Positions 8,392 through 15,560 of a stretch of 64,000 nt of DNA are shown in pieces (positions within the stretch are counted from its first letter, which is position 1; every line of letters begins with the position of its first letter). Both the position numbers and the translations under genes were made by a program. Under the pieces are notes generated by a model, which saw only the letters and a program-made list of their open reading frames with translations, made no database searches and was not told where the DNA came from. Source of the DNA: Hymenobacter sp. BT559 (lineage in GTDB: Bacteria > Bacteroidota > Bacteroidia > Cytophagales > Hymenobacteraceae); assembly GCF_017571525.1 (NCBI RefSeq), contig NZ_JAGETY010000012.1, positions 113,434 to 177,433 on the forward strand, written 5' to 3'.

Positions 8392-9765
8392 ATGCCCGCA
8401 CCTGCCTACTTAACCCAACATCAAAATCGCTTTCTCGAAGAGCTTCTCAACTGGCTTCGCATTCCGTCCGTTTCGGCAGACCCCAAATTTCACGGCGACG
8501 TGCTGCGGGCGGCTGACTACCTGAAGGATAGGCTAGCCGAAGCCGGCGCTACGCTGGTTGAAATCTGCCCCACCGCTGGCAACCCGATTGTGTACGGCGA
8601 GTATATGGCCGGCCCCGACCGCCCCACCGTGCTCGTGTATGGGCACTACGATGTGCAGCCCGCCGACCCTTATGAGCTCTGGACCTCGCCGCCCTTCGAG
8701 CCCGTTATCAAGGACGGCAACATCTACGCTAGGGGGGCCTGCGACGACAAAGGCCAGGTATACATGCACGTGAAGGCCCTGGAAATGATGCTGCGCGATG
8801 GGGGCGCCGGGGCGCCCTGCAACATCAAATTCATGTTTGAGGGCGAAGAAGAAGTAGGTTCCAACAACTTGGCAATCTTCGTCCGGGAAAACAAAGAGAA
8901 GCTGCAGGCCGACGTTATTCTCATCTCCGATACCGGCATCCTGGCCAACGATGTGCCGAGCATAGAAGTCGGCCTGCGCGGCCTCAGCTACCATGAGGTA
9001 GAAGTGACTGGCCCCAACCGCGACCTGCACTCGGGCCTTTATGGCGGCGCCGTGATGAACCCCATCAACGCGCTTTGCGACATGATAAGCAGCCTGCACG
9101 ACGAAAACCGGCACATCACCATCCCGGGCTTCTACGATAAGGTGGACGAGCTAAGCGCTGAGGAGCGTGCCGAAATGGCCCAGGCGCCGTTCTCCGAAGA
9201 GGAGTTTAAGCAGAGCATCGGCCTGCCCGCTGCCGTGGGCGAAGCGGGCTACTCCACGCCCGAGCGCACCAGCATCCGGCCCACACTCGATGTGAATGGC
9301 ATCTGGGGCGGCTACATTGGCGAGGGCGCCAAGACGGTGATTGCCAGCAAGGCCTACGCCAAAATCTCGATGCGCCTCGTGCCGCACCAGACCAGCGACG
9401 AAATTACGGCGCTGTTTCAGAAGCACTTCGAAAGCATTGCCCCGGCCGGTATCACGGTAAAGGTGACGCCTCACCACGGCGGCGAGCCCGTTGTAACGCC
9501 CACTGACTCGGCCGCCTACCGCGCCGCCGCTAGGGCCCTCGAAACTACTTTCGGCAAGAAGCCGGTGCCCACGCGCGGCGGTGGCTCCATTCCTATCGTG
9601 GCCATGTTCAAAACCGAGCTGGGCCTCGATTCGGTGCTGCTCGGCTTCGGGCTCGACTCCGACGCCATCCACTCGCCCAACGAGCATTTTGGGGTTTTCA
9701 ACTTCCTGAAAGGCATCGAAACCATCCCCGAGTTTTACAAAGAGTACGCGGCTGCGGCGAAGTAG
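8392..9765 (+). CDS. M20-family dipeptidase
   Basis: This is a 457-residue zinc peptidase of the M20 (CNDP/PepV-like) group that cleaves dipeptides and similar small amides in the cytoplasm. The metal site is visible: VLVYGHYDVQPADP (His, then catalytic Asp), YARGACDDKGQ (bridging Asp), FEGEEEVGS (catalytic Glu and metal Glu), a later Asp in LISDTG, and the final His in HSPNEHFG. The DLHSGLYGG and GGGSIP segments of the dimerisation/substrate lid are also present. I chose the ATG at 8392; a longer in-frame start at 8335 would add a non-conserved 19-residue extension across the candidate promoter. It is probably an independent transcription unit. Confidence 0.88.
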   Translation: MPAPAYLTQHQNRFLEELLNWLRIPSVSADPKFHGDVLRAADYLKDRLAEAGATLVEICPTAGNPIVYGEYMAGPDRPTVLVYGHYDVQPADPYELWTSPPFEPVIKDGNIYARGACDDKGQVYMHVKALEMMLRDGGAGAPCNIKFMFEGEEEVGSNNLAIFVRENKEKLQADVILISDTGILANDVPSIEVGLRGLSYHEVEVTGPNRDLHSGLYGGAVMNPINALCDMISSLHDENRHITIPGFYDKVDELSAEERAEMAQAPFSEEEFKQSIGLPAAVGEAGYSTPERTSIRPTLDVNGIWGGYIGEGAKTVIASKAYAKISMRLVPHQTSDEITALFQKHFESIAPAGITVKVTPHHGGEPVVTPTDSAAYRAAARALETTFGKKPVPTRGGGSIPIVAMFKTELGLDSVLLGFGLDSDAIHSPNEHFGVFNFLKGIETIPEFYKEYAAAAK

Positions 9766-9787
9766 TCGCTTGCCCTGCCCTCAAAAT

Positions 9788-9824
9788 ACAAGCCCCGGCC
9801 TCCACACAGGAAGCCGGGGCTTGT
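9788..9824. terminator. Bidirectional terminator-like hairpin
   Basis: A perfect 12-base inverted repeat, 9788-9799 against 9813-9824, lies between the convergent dipeptidase gene and the first outer-membrane barrel gene. The flanks are only modestly T- or A-rich. The position between convergent stops makes a shared terminator likely. Confidence 0.75.
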
Positions 9825-9865
9825 TGTTGGCAGGCAGCTAAAAGCAGGCCTGGCAGCTGCCGGTT

Positions 9866-10447
9866 TTATTTGCCGAAAGCGTAGCTAAGGTTCAGCCAAA
9901 AAGTGTTCGACTTTAGACTATTGTTGCCGATAACAGTCGAGGTATTGTTCTTAAAGACGTTGGTAGCGCCGCCGTCGTAGCGAATACCAATGCCCAGGCC
10001 GGAGCCTAGTTGATAGCCCACGCCCGCCACGTAATCGAGGACCACGGTATTCACGTCGCTCTTCACATTATCACCGGCCTCGTTTTTGGCCGTTAGCGCA
10101 AAATTAACTTCTGGTCCTAACTCAAAAAACAGCCCGCTGGCGTGCAGTCGGGCTAGCAGCGGCACGTTGATGTAGGAAATATCGCGGCTGTAGGCCTCGT
10201 TACTGGCATCAAAATACTGCAGCGTGTACAGCGCCTCGGGGTGGAAGGAGAACATCTCGCTGAAGTACACGTCGGCATTTAGGCCGGCCTGGTAGGCCGA
10301 GTGGTTCACCGAAGAATAGGGGCCGTTGTCGCGAAGGTTGGTGCGGCCGTAGCCGAGCGTGATACCTACCGTATTAGCGGGCTGCTGGGCATGGGCCGCG
10401 CCGATGGCCGCGATGCAAAGCCCGAGGGTAAAGAATGATTTTTTCAT
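9866..10447 (-). CDS. Outer-membrane beta-barrel protein (PF13568-like), paralogue 1
   Basis: This is a 193-residue secreted protein with a clear signal peptide (MKKSFFTLGLCIAAIGAAHA before QQ). The body has alternating amphipathic strands, the INVPLLARL and GLFFELGPEVNF motifs, and a C-terminal strand ending in an aromatic-rich SYAFGK. These match the small porin-like/PorT-type barrels of Bacteroidota, whose functions are mostly unknown. It is the first of four same-strand paralogues between 9866 and 12814. It is the most divergent of the four, with INVP in place of YIDVP. Confidence 0.82.
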   Translation of the reverse strand: MKKSFFTLGLCIAAIGAAHAQQPANTVGITLGYGRTNLRDNGPYSSVNHSAYQAGLNADVYFSEMFSFHPEALYTLQYFDASNEAYSRDISYINVPLLARLHASGLFFELGPEVNFALTAKNEAGDNVKSDVNTVVLDYVAGVGYQLGSGLGIGIRYDGGATNVFKNNTSTVIGNNSLKSNTFWLNLSYAFGK

Positions 10448-10540
10448 GTTAGCTAAGAATAGCCTATAGGATAATGGACCGGATTATCCGGTGTGAGCCT
10501 TATACCTGGTTCAATCGTAGCAAGTTGCTTCATCAAATAT

Positions 10541-10587
10541 TCATAAAAAATAACCCTCCCACTTGCTTCTACACAAGTGGGAGGGCC
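10541..10587 (-). terminator. Rho-independent terminator of barrel paralogue 2
   Basis: The stem is a 12-base perfect inverted repeat, 10554-10565 with 10574-10585. Read on the minus strand it is followed by a T-rich run at 10541-10553. It lies 20 bases past the stop of the 10608 gene. Confidence 0.85.
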
Positions 10588-10607
10588 GGAGTAGCTACCG
10601 CAACGAG

Positions 10608-11225
10608 CTAGTTGAATGAATAGGTAGCGTAGAGCTGGAAGGCGCTGTTGCGGATACGTGGCTGCACTGTCACGCTGCCGTTGGTGTAGGAATTGGGGAA
10701 GTTGGTGAAGGCGCCGTTGTAGCGCAAGCCAACGCCCAGGCCGTGCTTGAGCTGATACCCCAGGCCTGCCAAATAACCAAAATCGACAGATTTGTAAGAA
10801 GGTTTTGCGTCTATCGATGTGCTGCCTGTCTCGTACTTAGCTGCCACTAGAAAACCGACCTGTGGGCCGGCTTCGAAGAAAAAACCGTCGGTATTTACAT
10901 GAAAGGCAAGCGGCACATCAATATAATGCAGTCGGTAGCCAGCATCGGCCCCATTTATTTTGGCCCCCTTTTGGGAGTACAGCAGCTCGGGCTGGAATGC
11001 AAAGAGTTTAGCAAACCCAATATTGGCAAAAATGCCGGCATGGAAACCAAAGCGGTTGTTGAAGTCGTGGCCTGAGCCGTCCTTGGCATCGGCGCCTACG
11101 AAGTTGGTGAGCGAAGCGCCCGCCTTGATGCCCAGCGAAACATTGCCACCGCGCCCACGATACTGCGCCTGAGCGGTAATACTTACGCATAGGACTACGG
11201 CCAGCAGAAGGAGGAGTTTCTTCAT
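10608..11225 (-). CDS. Outer-membrane beta-barrel protein (PF13568-like), paralogue 2
   Basis: This 205-residue barrel protein has a signal peptide ending in TAQAQ. It carries the family motifs GIKAGASLTNF near the N-terminus, HYIDVPLAFHVNTDG and FFFEAGPQVGFLVAAK in the middle, a LGYQLKHGLGVGLRYN repeat-like strand pair, and the final LYATYSFN. It is clearly related to its neighbours at 11344 and 12119. A TAGCTTTG element lies about 32 bases upstream of the ATG and a terminator follows the stop, so it appears to be transcribed separately. The ligand or role cannot be told from sequence. Confidence 0.85.
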   Translation of the reverse strand: MKKLLLLLAVVLCVSITAQAQYRGRGGNVSLGIKAGASLTNFVGADAKDGSGHDFNNRFGFHAGIFANIGFAKLFAFQPELLYSQKGAKINGADAGYRLHYIDVPLAFHVNTDGFFFEAGPQVGFLVAAKYETGSTSIDAKPSYKSVDFGYLAGLGYQLKHGLGVGLRYNGAFTNFPNSYTNGSVTVQPRIRNSAFQLYATYSFN

Positions 11226-11256
11226 AAAACAAAAAATGACGGAATGGTTGACTGGG

Positions 11257-11264
11257 CAAAGCTA
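11257..11264 (-). promoter_or_regulatory. Candidate -7 element (TAGCTTTG, minus strand)
   Basis: This exact TAnnTTTG match on the minus strand lies 32 bases upstream of the ATG of the 10608-11225 barrel gene. No correctly spaced TTG is apparent. Confidence 0.45.
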
Positions 11265-11290
11265 GGCCCCAATTTGGGCTGGTAGCCATA

Positions 11291-11323
11291 AAAAAGCCGG
11301 CCCTTGTACGAGGGCCGGCTTTA
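11291..11323 (-). terminator. Rho-independent terminator of barrel paralogue 3
   Basis: A GC-rich stem (AAAGCCGGCCCT with AGGGCCGGCTTT) around a short loop is followed on the minus strand by a run of T. It sits about 20 bases past the stop of the 11344 gene. Confidence 0.88.
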
Positions 11324-11343
11324 AAAGCAAGTAAACTAACGGC

Positions 11344-11958
11344 TTATTTGCCGCCAAATAGAAAGCCTACATACAGCTGGAAAGCGCTGTTTTTGGCATT
11401 ACCGGCATCTGCAGTGACCGTGCCATAGGGGGTACTGTATGTATATGACTTGCCTACATTGGTGAAGCCGCCATTGTAGCGCAGGCCAACCATAGCTCCA
11501 CCTTCAGTTTGGAAACCTAAGCCAGCAGCATAGCCAAAATCAACTGTTTTGTAGCCGTCTTTCACATCGGTGGTAGTGCTGCTTGTCTTGGCTTTGGCCG
11601 AAGCTAGGAAACCAATTTGTGGTCCTAGCTCAAAAAACAGACCTGTAGCGCCGGTTGATACCTTTGCCAACACTGGTACATCAATGTAATTCAGGTTTAT
11701 GCGATTATCGCTGTTGCTGTTGTCTTTGGCACCTTTCATAGAGTAAAGTACCTCAGGCTGAATGGAGAACATATCGTTTATGGCAAAATTAGCCATTACC
11801 CCGCCGTTGAAACCAAATTTATAGGCAGTGCCATCAGTGTCTTTGCCAGTTACACCAGTGAGCGAAGCACCGGCTTTTACACCGAAACGTGCGCTTTGCG
11901 CTTGAGCAGCGCTGGCTACGCCTACTGCCAGGGCTATAAAAAGAGAAGTCTTCTTCAT
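11344..11958 (-). CDS. Outer-membrane beta-barrel protein (PF13568-like), paralogue 3
   Basis: This 204-residue protein starts at MKKTSLFIALAVGVASAAQA, a standard signal peptide. I chose this ATG at 11958; the frame continues upstream, but that would bury the signal peptide. Family motifs are FGVKAGASLTGVTG, NYIDVPVLAKVSTG, GLFFELGPQIGFLASAK and a terminal LYVGFLFGGK. It is most similar to the 10608 and 12119 genes, consistent with tandem duplication. The gene is visibly richer in A and T than its metabolic neighbours. A TAGTTTTG element lies 40 bases upstream. Confidence 0.86.
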   Translation of the reverse strand: MKKTSLFIALAVGVASAAQAQSARFGVKAGASLTGVTGKDTDGTAYKFGFNGGVMANFAINDMFSIQPEVLYSMKGAKDNSNSDNRINLNYIDVPVLAKVSTGATGLFFELGPQIGFLASAKAKTSSTTTDVKDGYKTVDFGYAAGLGFQTEGGAMVGLRYNGGFTNVGKSYTYSTPYGTVTADAGNAKNSAFQLYVGFLFGGK

Positions 11959-11997
11959 AGGAAGAATAGAGAAGTGTAAAAAAGGTGAATTACGGCG

Positions 11998-12005
11998 CAA
12001 AACTA
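11998..12005 (-). promoter_or_regulatory. Candidate -7 element (TAGTTTTG, minus strand)
   Basis: This exact TAnnTTTG match on the minus strand lies 40 bases upstream of the chosen ATG at 11958. It also lies inside the longer reading frame, which supports the downstream start. Confidence 0.45.
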
Positions 12006-12053
12006 AGCTCGGCAACTGTTAGATTATATTCATATTCCGAATAAAGAGAAAAT

Positions 12054-12089
12054 AAAAAAGCCAGTCTCTAAGTAGAAACTGGCTTTTTT
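12054..12089 (-). terminator. Rho-independent terminator of barrel paralogue 4
   Basis: A 12-base inverted repeat (AAAAAAGCCAGT at 12054-12065, ACTGGCTTTTTT at 12078-12089) is placed just after the stop of the 12119 gene. It is T-rich on the minus strand. Confidence 0.88.
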
Positions 12090-12118
12090 AGAGTTATACC
12101 TTGACTAAATGCAAAAGC

Positions 12119-12814
12119 TTAGCTCTTGCCGCCAAACAGGTAGTGCACCTGAAGCTGGAACACGCCATTGTGGAAGTTGTTGGAGCCTTGCAGCGGGGCA
12201 CTGCCCGTGCCGAAGCCATCCTTATACACGTTGGAGAAGTCGCCGGTGTAACGCACGCCCAGGCCAAAGCCGCTCGTAATCTGGTAGCCAATGCCACCTA
12301 CGTAGCCGATGCCTACGGGCACCATCCGGTCGCGGCTGTTGTATACAGTTACTTCACTTGGGTCGCCAGCCTTGCCACCTTGCGGGCGGAAAAATTCACG
12401 GTCGCCTACGGCAAAGCTAGCCTGCGGACCAAGTTCGAAGAAAAGGCCCTTGCCCTCTTCGCCAGTATTCACTTTAAACAATACCGGCACGTCGATATAA
12501 GAGAGCGTGGAGCGGTAAGCATACCCATTATACTGGGTAGTAGATGCTGTGTAGTTTACTTGGTCGAGGTAAGCACCTTTCTGCGAGTACAAGCCCTCGA
12601 TTTGGAGCGAGGTCATATCAGAAAGGCCATAATTTACGAGCACACCAGCAGTGAAGCCTGGCTTAAAGCCAGTGTTGGTGCCAATGCTGCCACCGCCCGT
12701 GTACGAGCTCAGGCTGAAACCACCTTTTACACCATATTTTAGGACGCCGCTCTGGGCATTGGCAGCACCAGCGAAGCCGGTTAGAAGGGCAAAGGAAAGA
12801 AGTACTTTCTTCAT
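12119..12814 (-). CDS. Outer-membrane beta-barrel protein (PF13568-like), paralogue 4
   Basis: This 231-residue protein is the longest of the four tandem barrels. It has the signal peptide MKKVLLSFALLTGFAGAANA, then YGVKGGFSLSSYTGG, LSYIDVPVLFKVNTG, GLFFELGPQASFAV and a terminal LQVHYLFGGKS. The extra length comes from loops between strands, for example a charged stretch around RPQGGKAGDPSE. In this family such loops face the outside and vary most. It is transcribed divergently from the lipid A deacylase-like gene at 13022. Confidence 0.86.
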   Translation of the reverse strand: MKKVLLSFALLTGFAGAANAQSGVLKYGVKGGFSLSSYTGGGSIGTNTGFKPGFTAGVLVNYGLSDMTSLQIEGLYSQKGAYLDQVNYTASTTQYNGYAYRSTLSYIDVPVLFKVNTGEEGKGLFFELGPQASFAVGDREFFRPQGGKAGDPSEVTVYNSRDRMVPVGIGYVGGIGYQITSGFGLGVRYTGDFSNVYKDGFGTGSAPLQGSNNFHNGVFQLQVHYLFGGKS

Positions 12815-12982
12815 GATTGAAAAAAATGGGGTTAATAGTCCCGGGTCAGTTTAAGAATAGAATAGCTAATGGAAGAATTGACCGGGAATGCGCCTTATAC
12901 TTGCTGGAAAGAAGTCGGGTTGGCATTCTGAACGAAATTTGATTTTTGGGCCCGGCCGTGGGCAGGCGGGTAAGGCCAGACG

Positions 12983-12990
12983 TAGTTTTG
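12983..12990 (+). promoter_or_regulatory. Candidate -7 element (TAGTTTTG)
   Basis: This exact TAnnTTTG match lies 32 bases before the TTG start of the deacylase-like gene, in the divergent gap with the barrel cluster. Confidence 0.4.
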
Positions 12991-13021
12991 AAATAAGTTT
13001 GGCTAGTTGATGTAGTCTTGA

Positions 13022-14170
13022 TTGTATCAGAATTTGCAGGGTCTTAGTTACTATATACTTACCGGTATTTTGCTGGGCGGCCTGGTGGCGGCCGGGCGGG
13101 CGCAGGCAGTGGCGCTAGCCCCCCCCGACTCGCTAAAAATGGCCGCGCCTCCCGGTCCATTTATTTTTGGCGTTTATGCGCAGGGCAGTAGTATCATCAA
13201 CCACACGGTACCCGTTAGCCACCTTATAGCCTCGCACCCTACGGGCATTGAGCTGAACGTGCAGCGCCAAACCACCGGGGCCGCGCCCTGGCACGGCTGG
13301 TATAAGTACCCCAAGGTGGGCCTGGCACTGGTGTACTACGACTACCACAACCCGGTGCTAGGCCGTAGCTACGCGGCTACAGTGTACTTGAGCAAGCCCA
13401 TCAGCCGCACGGCGCGCCACGACCTGAGCTTTCGGCTGGGCACGGGGCTAGCGTACTTCCCCAATCACTACGACCTCTATACCAACCGTAAGAACACGTT
13501 TGTGAGCTCGCCGCTCAATGCCACGCTGCAAATGCGGCTGGAGTACGACGTGGCCCTGACTGACCACCTAGGTCTGCTCTTGGCGCTAGCCCTCAACCAT
13601 TACTCTAACGGTGCCACCGCCAAGCCCAACTTTGGCATCAACCTGCCCACGCTGCAAGTAGGCCTCAACTACCATCAGTGGCGGCTAGGCCCCGCAGCGG
13701 GCGCGCCCGAGCCGGCACCTGCTGATGTGGGGCACAACTTCTTGAACATTAGCACTAGCCTGGGTTACAAGCAGCGCAGCAGCGGCGACCCGAAGCACTA
13801 CCTGGTGAACTCGGTAACCCTGGCCGCCGGCCGCCGCCTCAACCGCAAAAGCAATTTGCTGGTGGGGCTAGAGGGTTTTTACGACCGTTCGCTGCTAGCT
13901 GCGCTGCGCGACTCGGCTCGCAGCCAAGAGCACCTGCCCGACGTGAAGAAGGCAGGCGCTTTTGTGGGCCACGAGCTGTTATTCGGGCGGCTAGCCCTCG
14001 TTACGCACCTTGGGCTGTACTTCTATAATCCGTACAAGTCGAATCCCGTTTACTACGAGCGCCTCGGGTTGAAATACCAGTTTACGAACGTGATTTTTGG
14101 TGCTATTGACCTCAAGGTCCATCGCGCTGCGGCTGATGTTATTGAGTTTAAAGTAGGGGTAAAGCTTTAG
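13022..14170 (+). CDS. Acyloxyacyl hydrolase / PagL-like lipid A 3-O-deacylase
   Basis: This is a 382-residue outer-membrane protein with an N-terminal signal peptide (YYILTGILLGGLVAAGRAQA). The central segment NHYSNGATAKPNFGINLP resembles the PagL active-site strand, where His and Ser act in an HxSNG motif. PagL enzymes remove an ester-linked acyl chain from lipid A. The protein is much longer than Pseudomonas PagL, as Bacteroidota versions commonly are, and has a second barrel-like half after residue 240. An in-frame TGA lies directly upstream, and no ATG precedes the signal peptide. The start must therefore be TTG at 13022 or a nearby non-ATG codon. Confidence 0.75.
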   Translation: MYQNLQGLSYYILTGILLGGLVAAGRAQAVALAPPDSLKMAAPPGPFIFGVYAQGSSIINHTVPVSHLIASHPTGIELNVQRQTTGAAPWHGWYKYPKVGLALVYYDYHNPVLGRSYAATVYLSKPISRTARHDLSFRLGTGLAYFPNHYDLYTNRKNTFVSSPLNATLQMRLEYDVALTDHLGLLLALALNHYSNGATAKPNFGINLPTLQVGLNYHQWRLGPAAGAPEPAPADVGHNFLNISTSLGYKQRSSGDPKHYLVNSVTLAAGRRLNRKSNLLVGLEGFYDRSLLAALRDSARSQEHLPDVKKAGAFVGHELLFGRLALVTHLGLYFYNPYKSNPVYYERLGLKYQFTNVIFGAIDLKVHRAAADVIEFKVGVKL

Positions 14171-14440
14171 CCACCTTACCAGGCACTTGCCCTCAAACAG
14201 CTGGGGCTAGGCTGGCGCTGGCCGGCTTGCTGGTATTTAGCTTTTTCGGCTATTATGGCATATGGCACGGCATGGTGCCCGCAATGGTTTTGGGCGTGGC
14301 CGGGGTGGTTGCGCAACCGTATTTTGGGGTTTGTAGGCGCTTATCTCGCGGCCGTGGTGGTTTTTTTGGCCGCGAGTCTGCACTTCATTCTCTGGCGCTG
14401 GCTCTTCCGATGGCCCGCTACTATCCCTGCTAGAGGCACA
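14171..14440 (+). pseudogene. Possible frameshifted remnant of a small membrane protein
   Basis: Two overlapping frames each encode a convincing hydrophobic segment. One frame runs LAGLLVFSFFGYYGIWHG and on to VAQPYFG (about 14218-14330). The other continues with FVGAYLAAVVVFLAASLHF (about 14328-14400). Joined by one frameshift near 14330 they would give a two-helix membrane protein of about 80 residues. Neither frame alone has a good start. I cannot assign a family. Chance hydrophobicity in GC-rich DNA is the alternative. Confidence 0.3.
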
Positions 14441-14450
14441 GCGGCGCTAC

Positions 14451-14480
14451 GCGGGCAGTGCGGGCCCGCAAGCTGCCCGC
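14451..14480. terminator. Hairpin overlapping the pyrD stop codon
   Basis: Arms 14451-14458 and 14473-14480 (GCGGGCAG with CTGCCCGC) enclose a second self-complementary core, TGCGGGCCCGCA. The right arm touches the pyrD stop. There is no T-tract, so termination is only possible rather than shown. Confidence 0.5.
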
Positions 14481-15523
14481 TAATGGCCGCCAGCCGCTAC
14501 CAGCGATTGGTTAATCTGTTTGATTAGCCCCGGCCCTTCGTAAATGAAGCCGGTGTAGAGCTGCACCAGGGTGGCGCCAGCAGCTAGCTTTTCCAGCGCA
14601 TCCTGGGCCGAATGGATACCCCCAGCCCCGATAATGGGCAACTCGCCCTGGCTGCGGCGGTGCAGGTAGGCAATAACCTCAGTAGCCCGTGCGCGCAGTG
14701 GCCGCCCGCTAAGGCCGCCTGCGCCATATGCTGCCACCGTGGCCGCCGATGTGGCTAGCCCCTCGCGGCTGATGGTGGTATTGGTAGCCACCAGCCCGCT
14801 AAGCTTGGTTTCGCGGGCTATTTCCAGGATGTCGTCGAGCTGGGCGTCGGTGAGGTCGGGGGCGATTTTGAGCAGCAGCGGGCGCGGGGTGGCGCGGGCC
14901 AGGTTGCGCGCCTGCACTTGCTGCAAGAGGCTGATAAGTGGCTTCTTATCCTGCAGTTCACGCAGGCCCGGCGTGTTGGGCGAGCTGACGTTGACTACAA
15001 AATAATCGACCACCTCGGCCAGGGCTTCAAAGGCAGCTACGTAGTCATCGGCCGCGCGCTCGTTGGGGGTATCCTTGTTCTTGCCGATGTTGCCGCCGAT
15101 AATAAGCTGCCGGTTCTGGCGCCGGGCTAGCCGCGCCGCCACGGCCGCCGCTCCGTCGTTATTAAAGCCCATGCGGTTTAGCAGCGCTCCATCCTGCGGC
15201 AGCCGAAACAAACGCGGCTGCGGATTGCCGGGCTGCGGCCGGGGCGTTACTGTTCCGATTTCCACAAAGCCAAAGCCCAGGCTCGCCAGCTCATCCGTGA
15301 GCACCGCATTCTTGTCGAGCCCCGCTGCCAGGCCTACGGGGTTTGGGAAGCGTAGGCCAAAGACCTCACGCCCCAGGCTAGGGTGCTGGTAGTTGTAGAG
15401 GCCGCTCAGCAGCGCGCCGGTGCCCGGCAATTGGCTGACTCGCTTCAGGTTATCGAAAACGAGGTGGTGCGCTCGCTCGGCATCGAGCTTGAAAAGCAGG
15501 GGCTTGACGAAGGATTTATACAT
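14480..15523 (-). CDS. pyrD: Quinone-dependent dihydroorotate dehydrogenase (class 2)
   Basis: This 347-residue flavoenzyme oxidises dihydroorotate to orotate in de novo pyrimidine synthesis and feeds electrons to the quinone pool. Class 2 features are the N-terminal membrane-associating helix (MYKSFVKPLLFKLDAERAHH) and NPVGLAAGLDKNA. NVSSPNTPGLRELQ, with the catalytic Ser of class 2, and the FMN phosphate-binding GAGGIHSAQDALEKLAAGA are also present. I chose the ATG at 15523; the frame extends another 44 codons upstream into the yifB end but with non-conserved sequence. It follows yifB by 37 bases on the same strand. Confidence 0.93.
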   Translation of the reverse strand: MYKSFVKPLLFKLDAERAHHLVFDNLKRVSQLPGTGALLSGLYNYQHPSLGREVFGLRFPNPVGLAAGLDKNAVLTDELASLGFGFVEIGTVTPRPQPGNPQPRLFRLPQDGALLNRMGFNNDGAAAVAARLARRQNRQLIIGGNIGKNKDTPNERAADDYVAAFEALAEVVDYFVVNVSSPNTPGLRELQDKKPLISLLQQVQARNLARATPRPLLLKIAPDLTDAQLDDILEIARETKLSGLVATNTTISREGLATSAATVAAYGAGGLSGRPLRARATEVIAYLHRRSQGELPIIGAGGIHSAQDALEKLAAGATLVQLYTGFIYEGPGLIKQINQSLVAAGGH

Positions 15524-15560
15524 CAGGGGAACGCGGCAACCGCTTAGCAGCCGGGCAAAG

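Noticed and set aside
12101..12742. Plus-strand open frame antisense to barrel paralogue 4
   Set aside because: The minus strand has a signal peptide, family motifs and a terminator; the plus frame has none.
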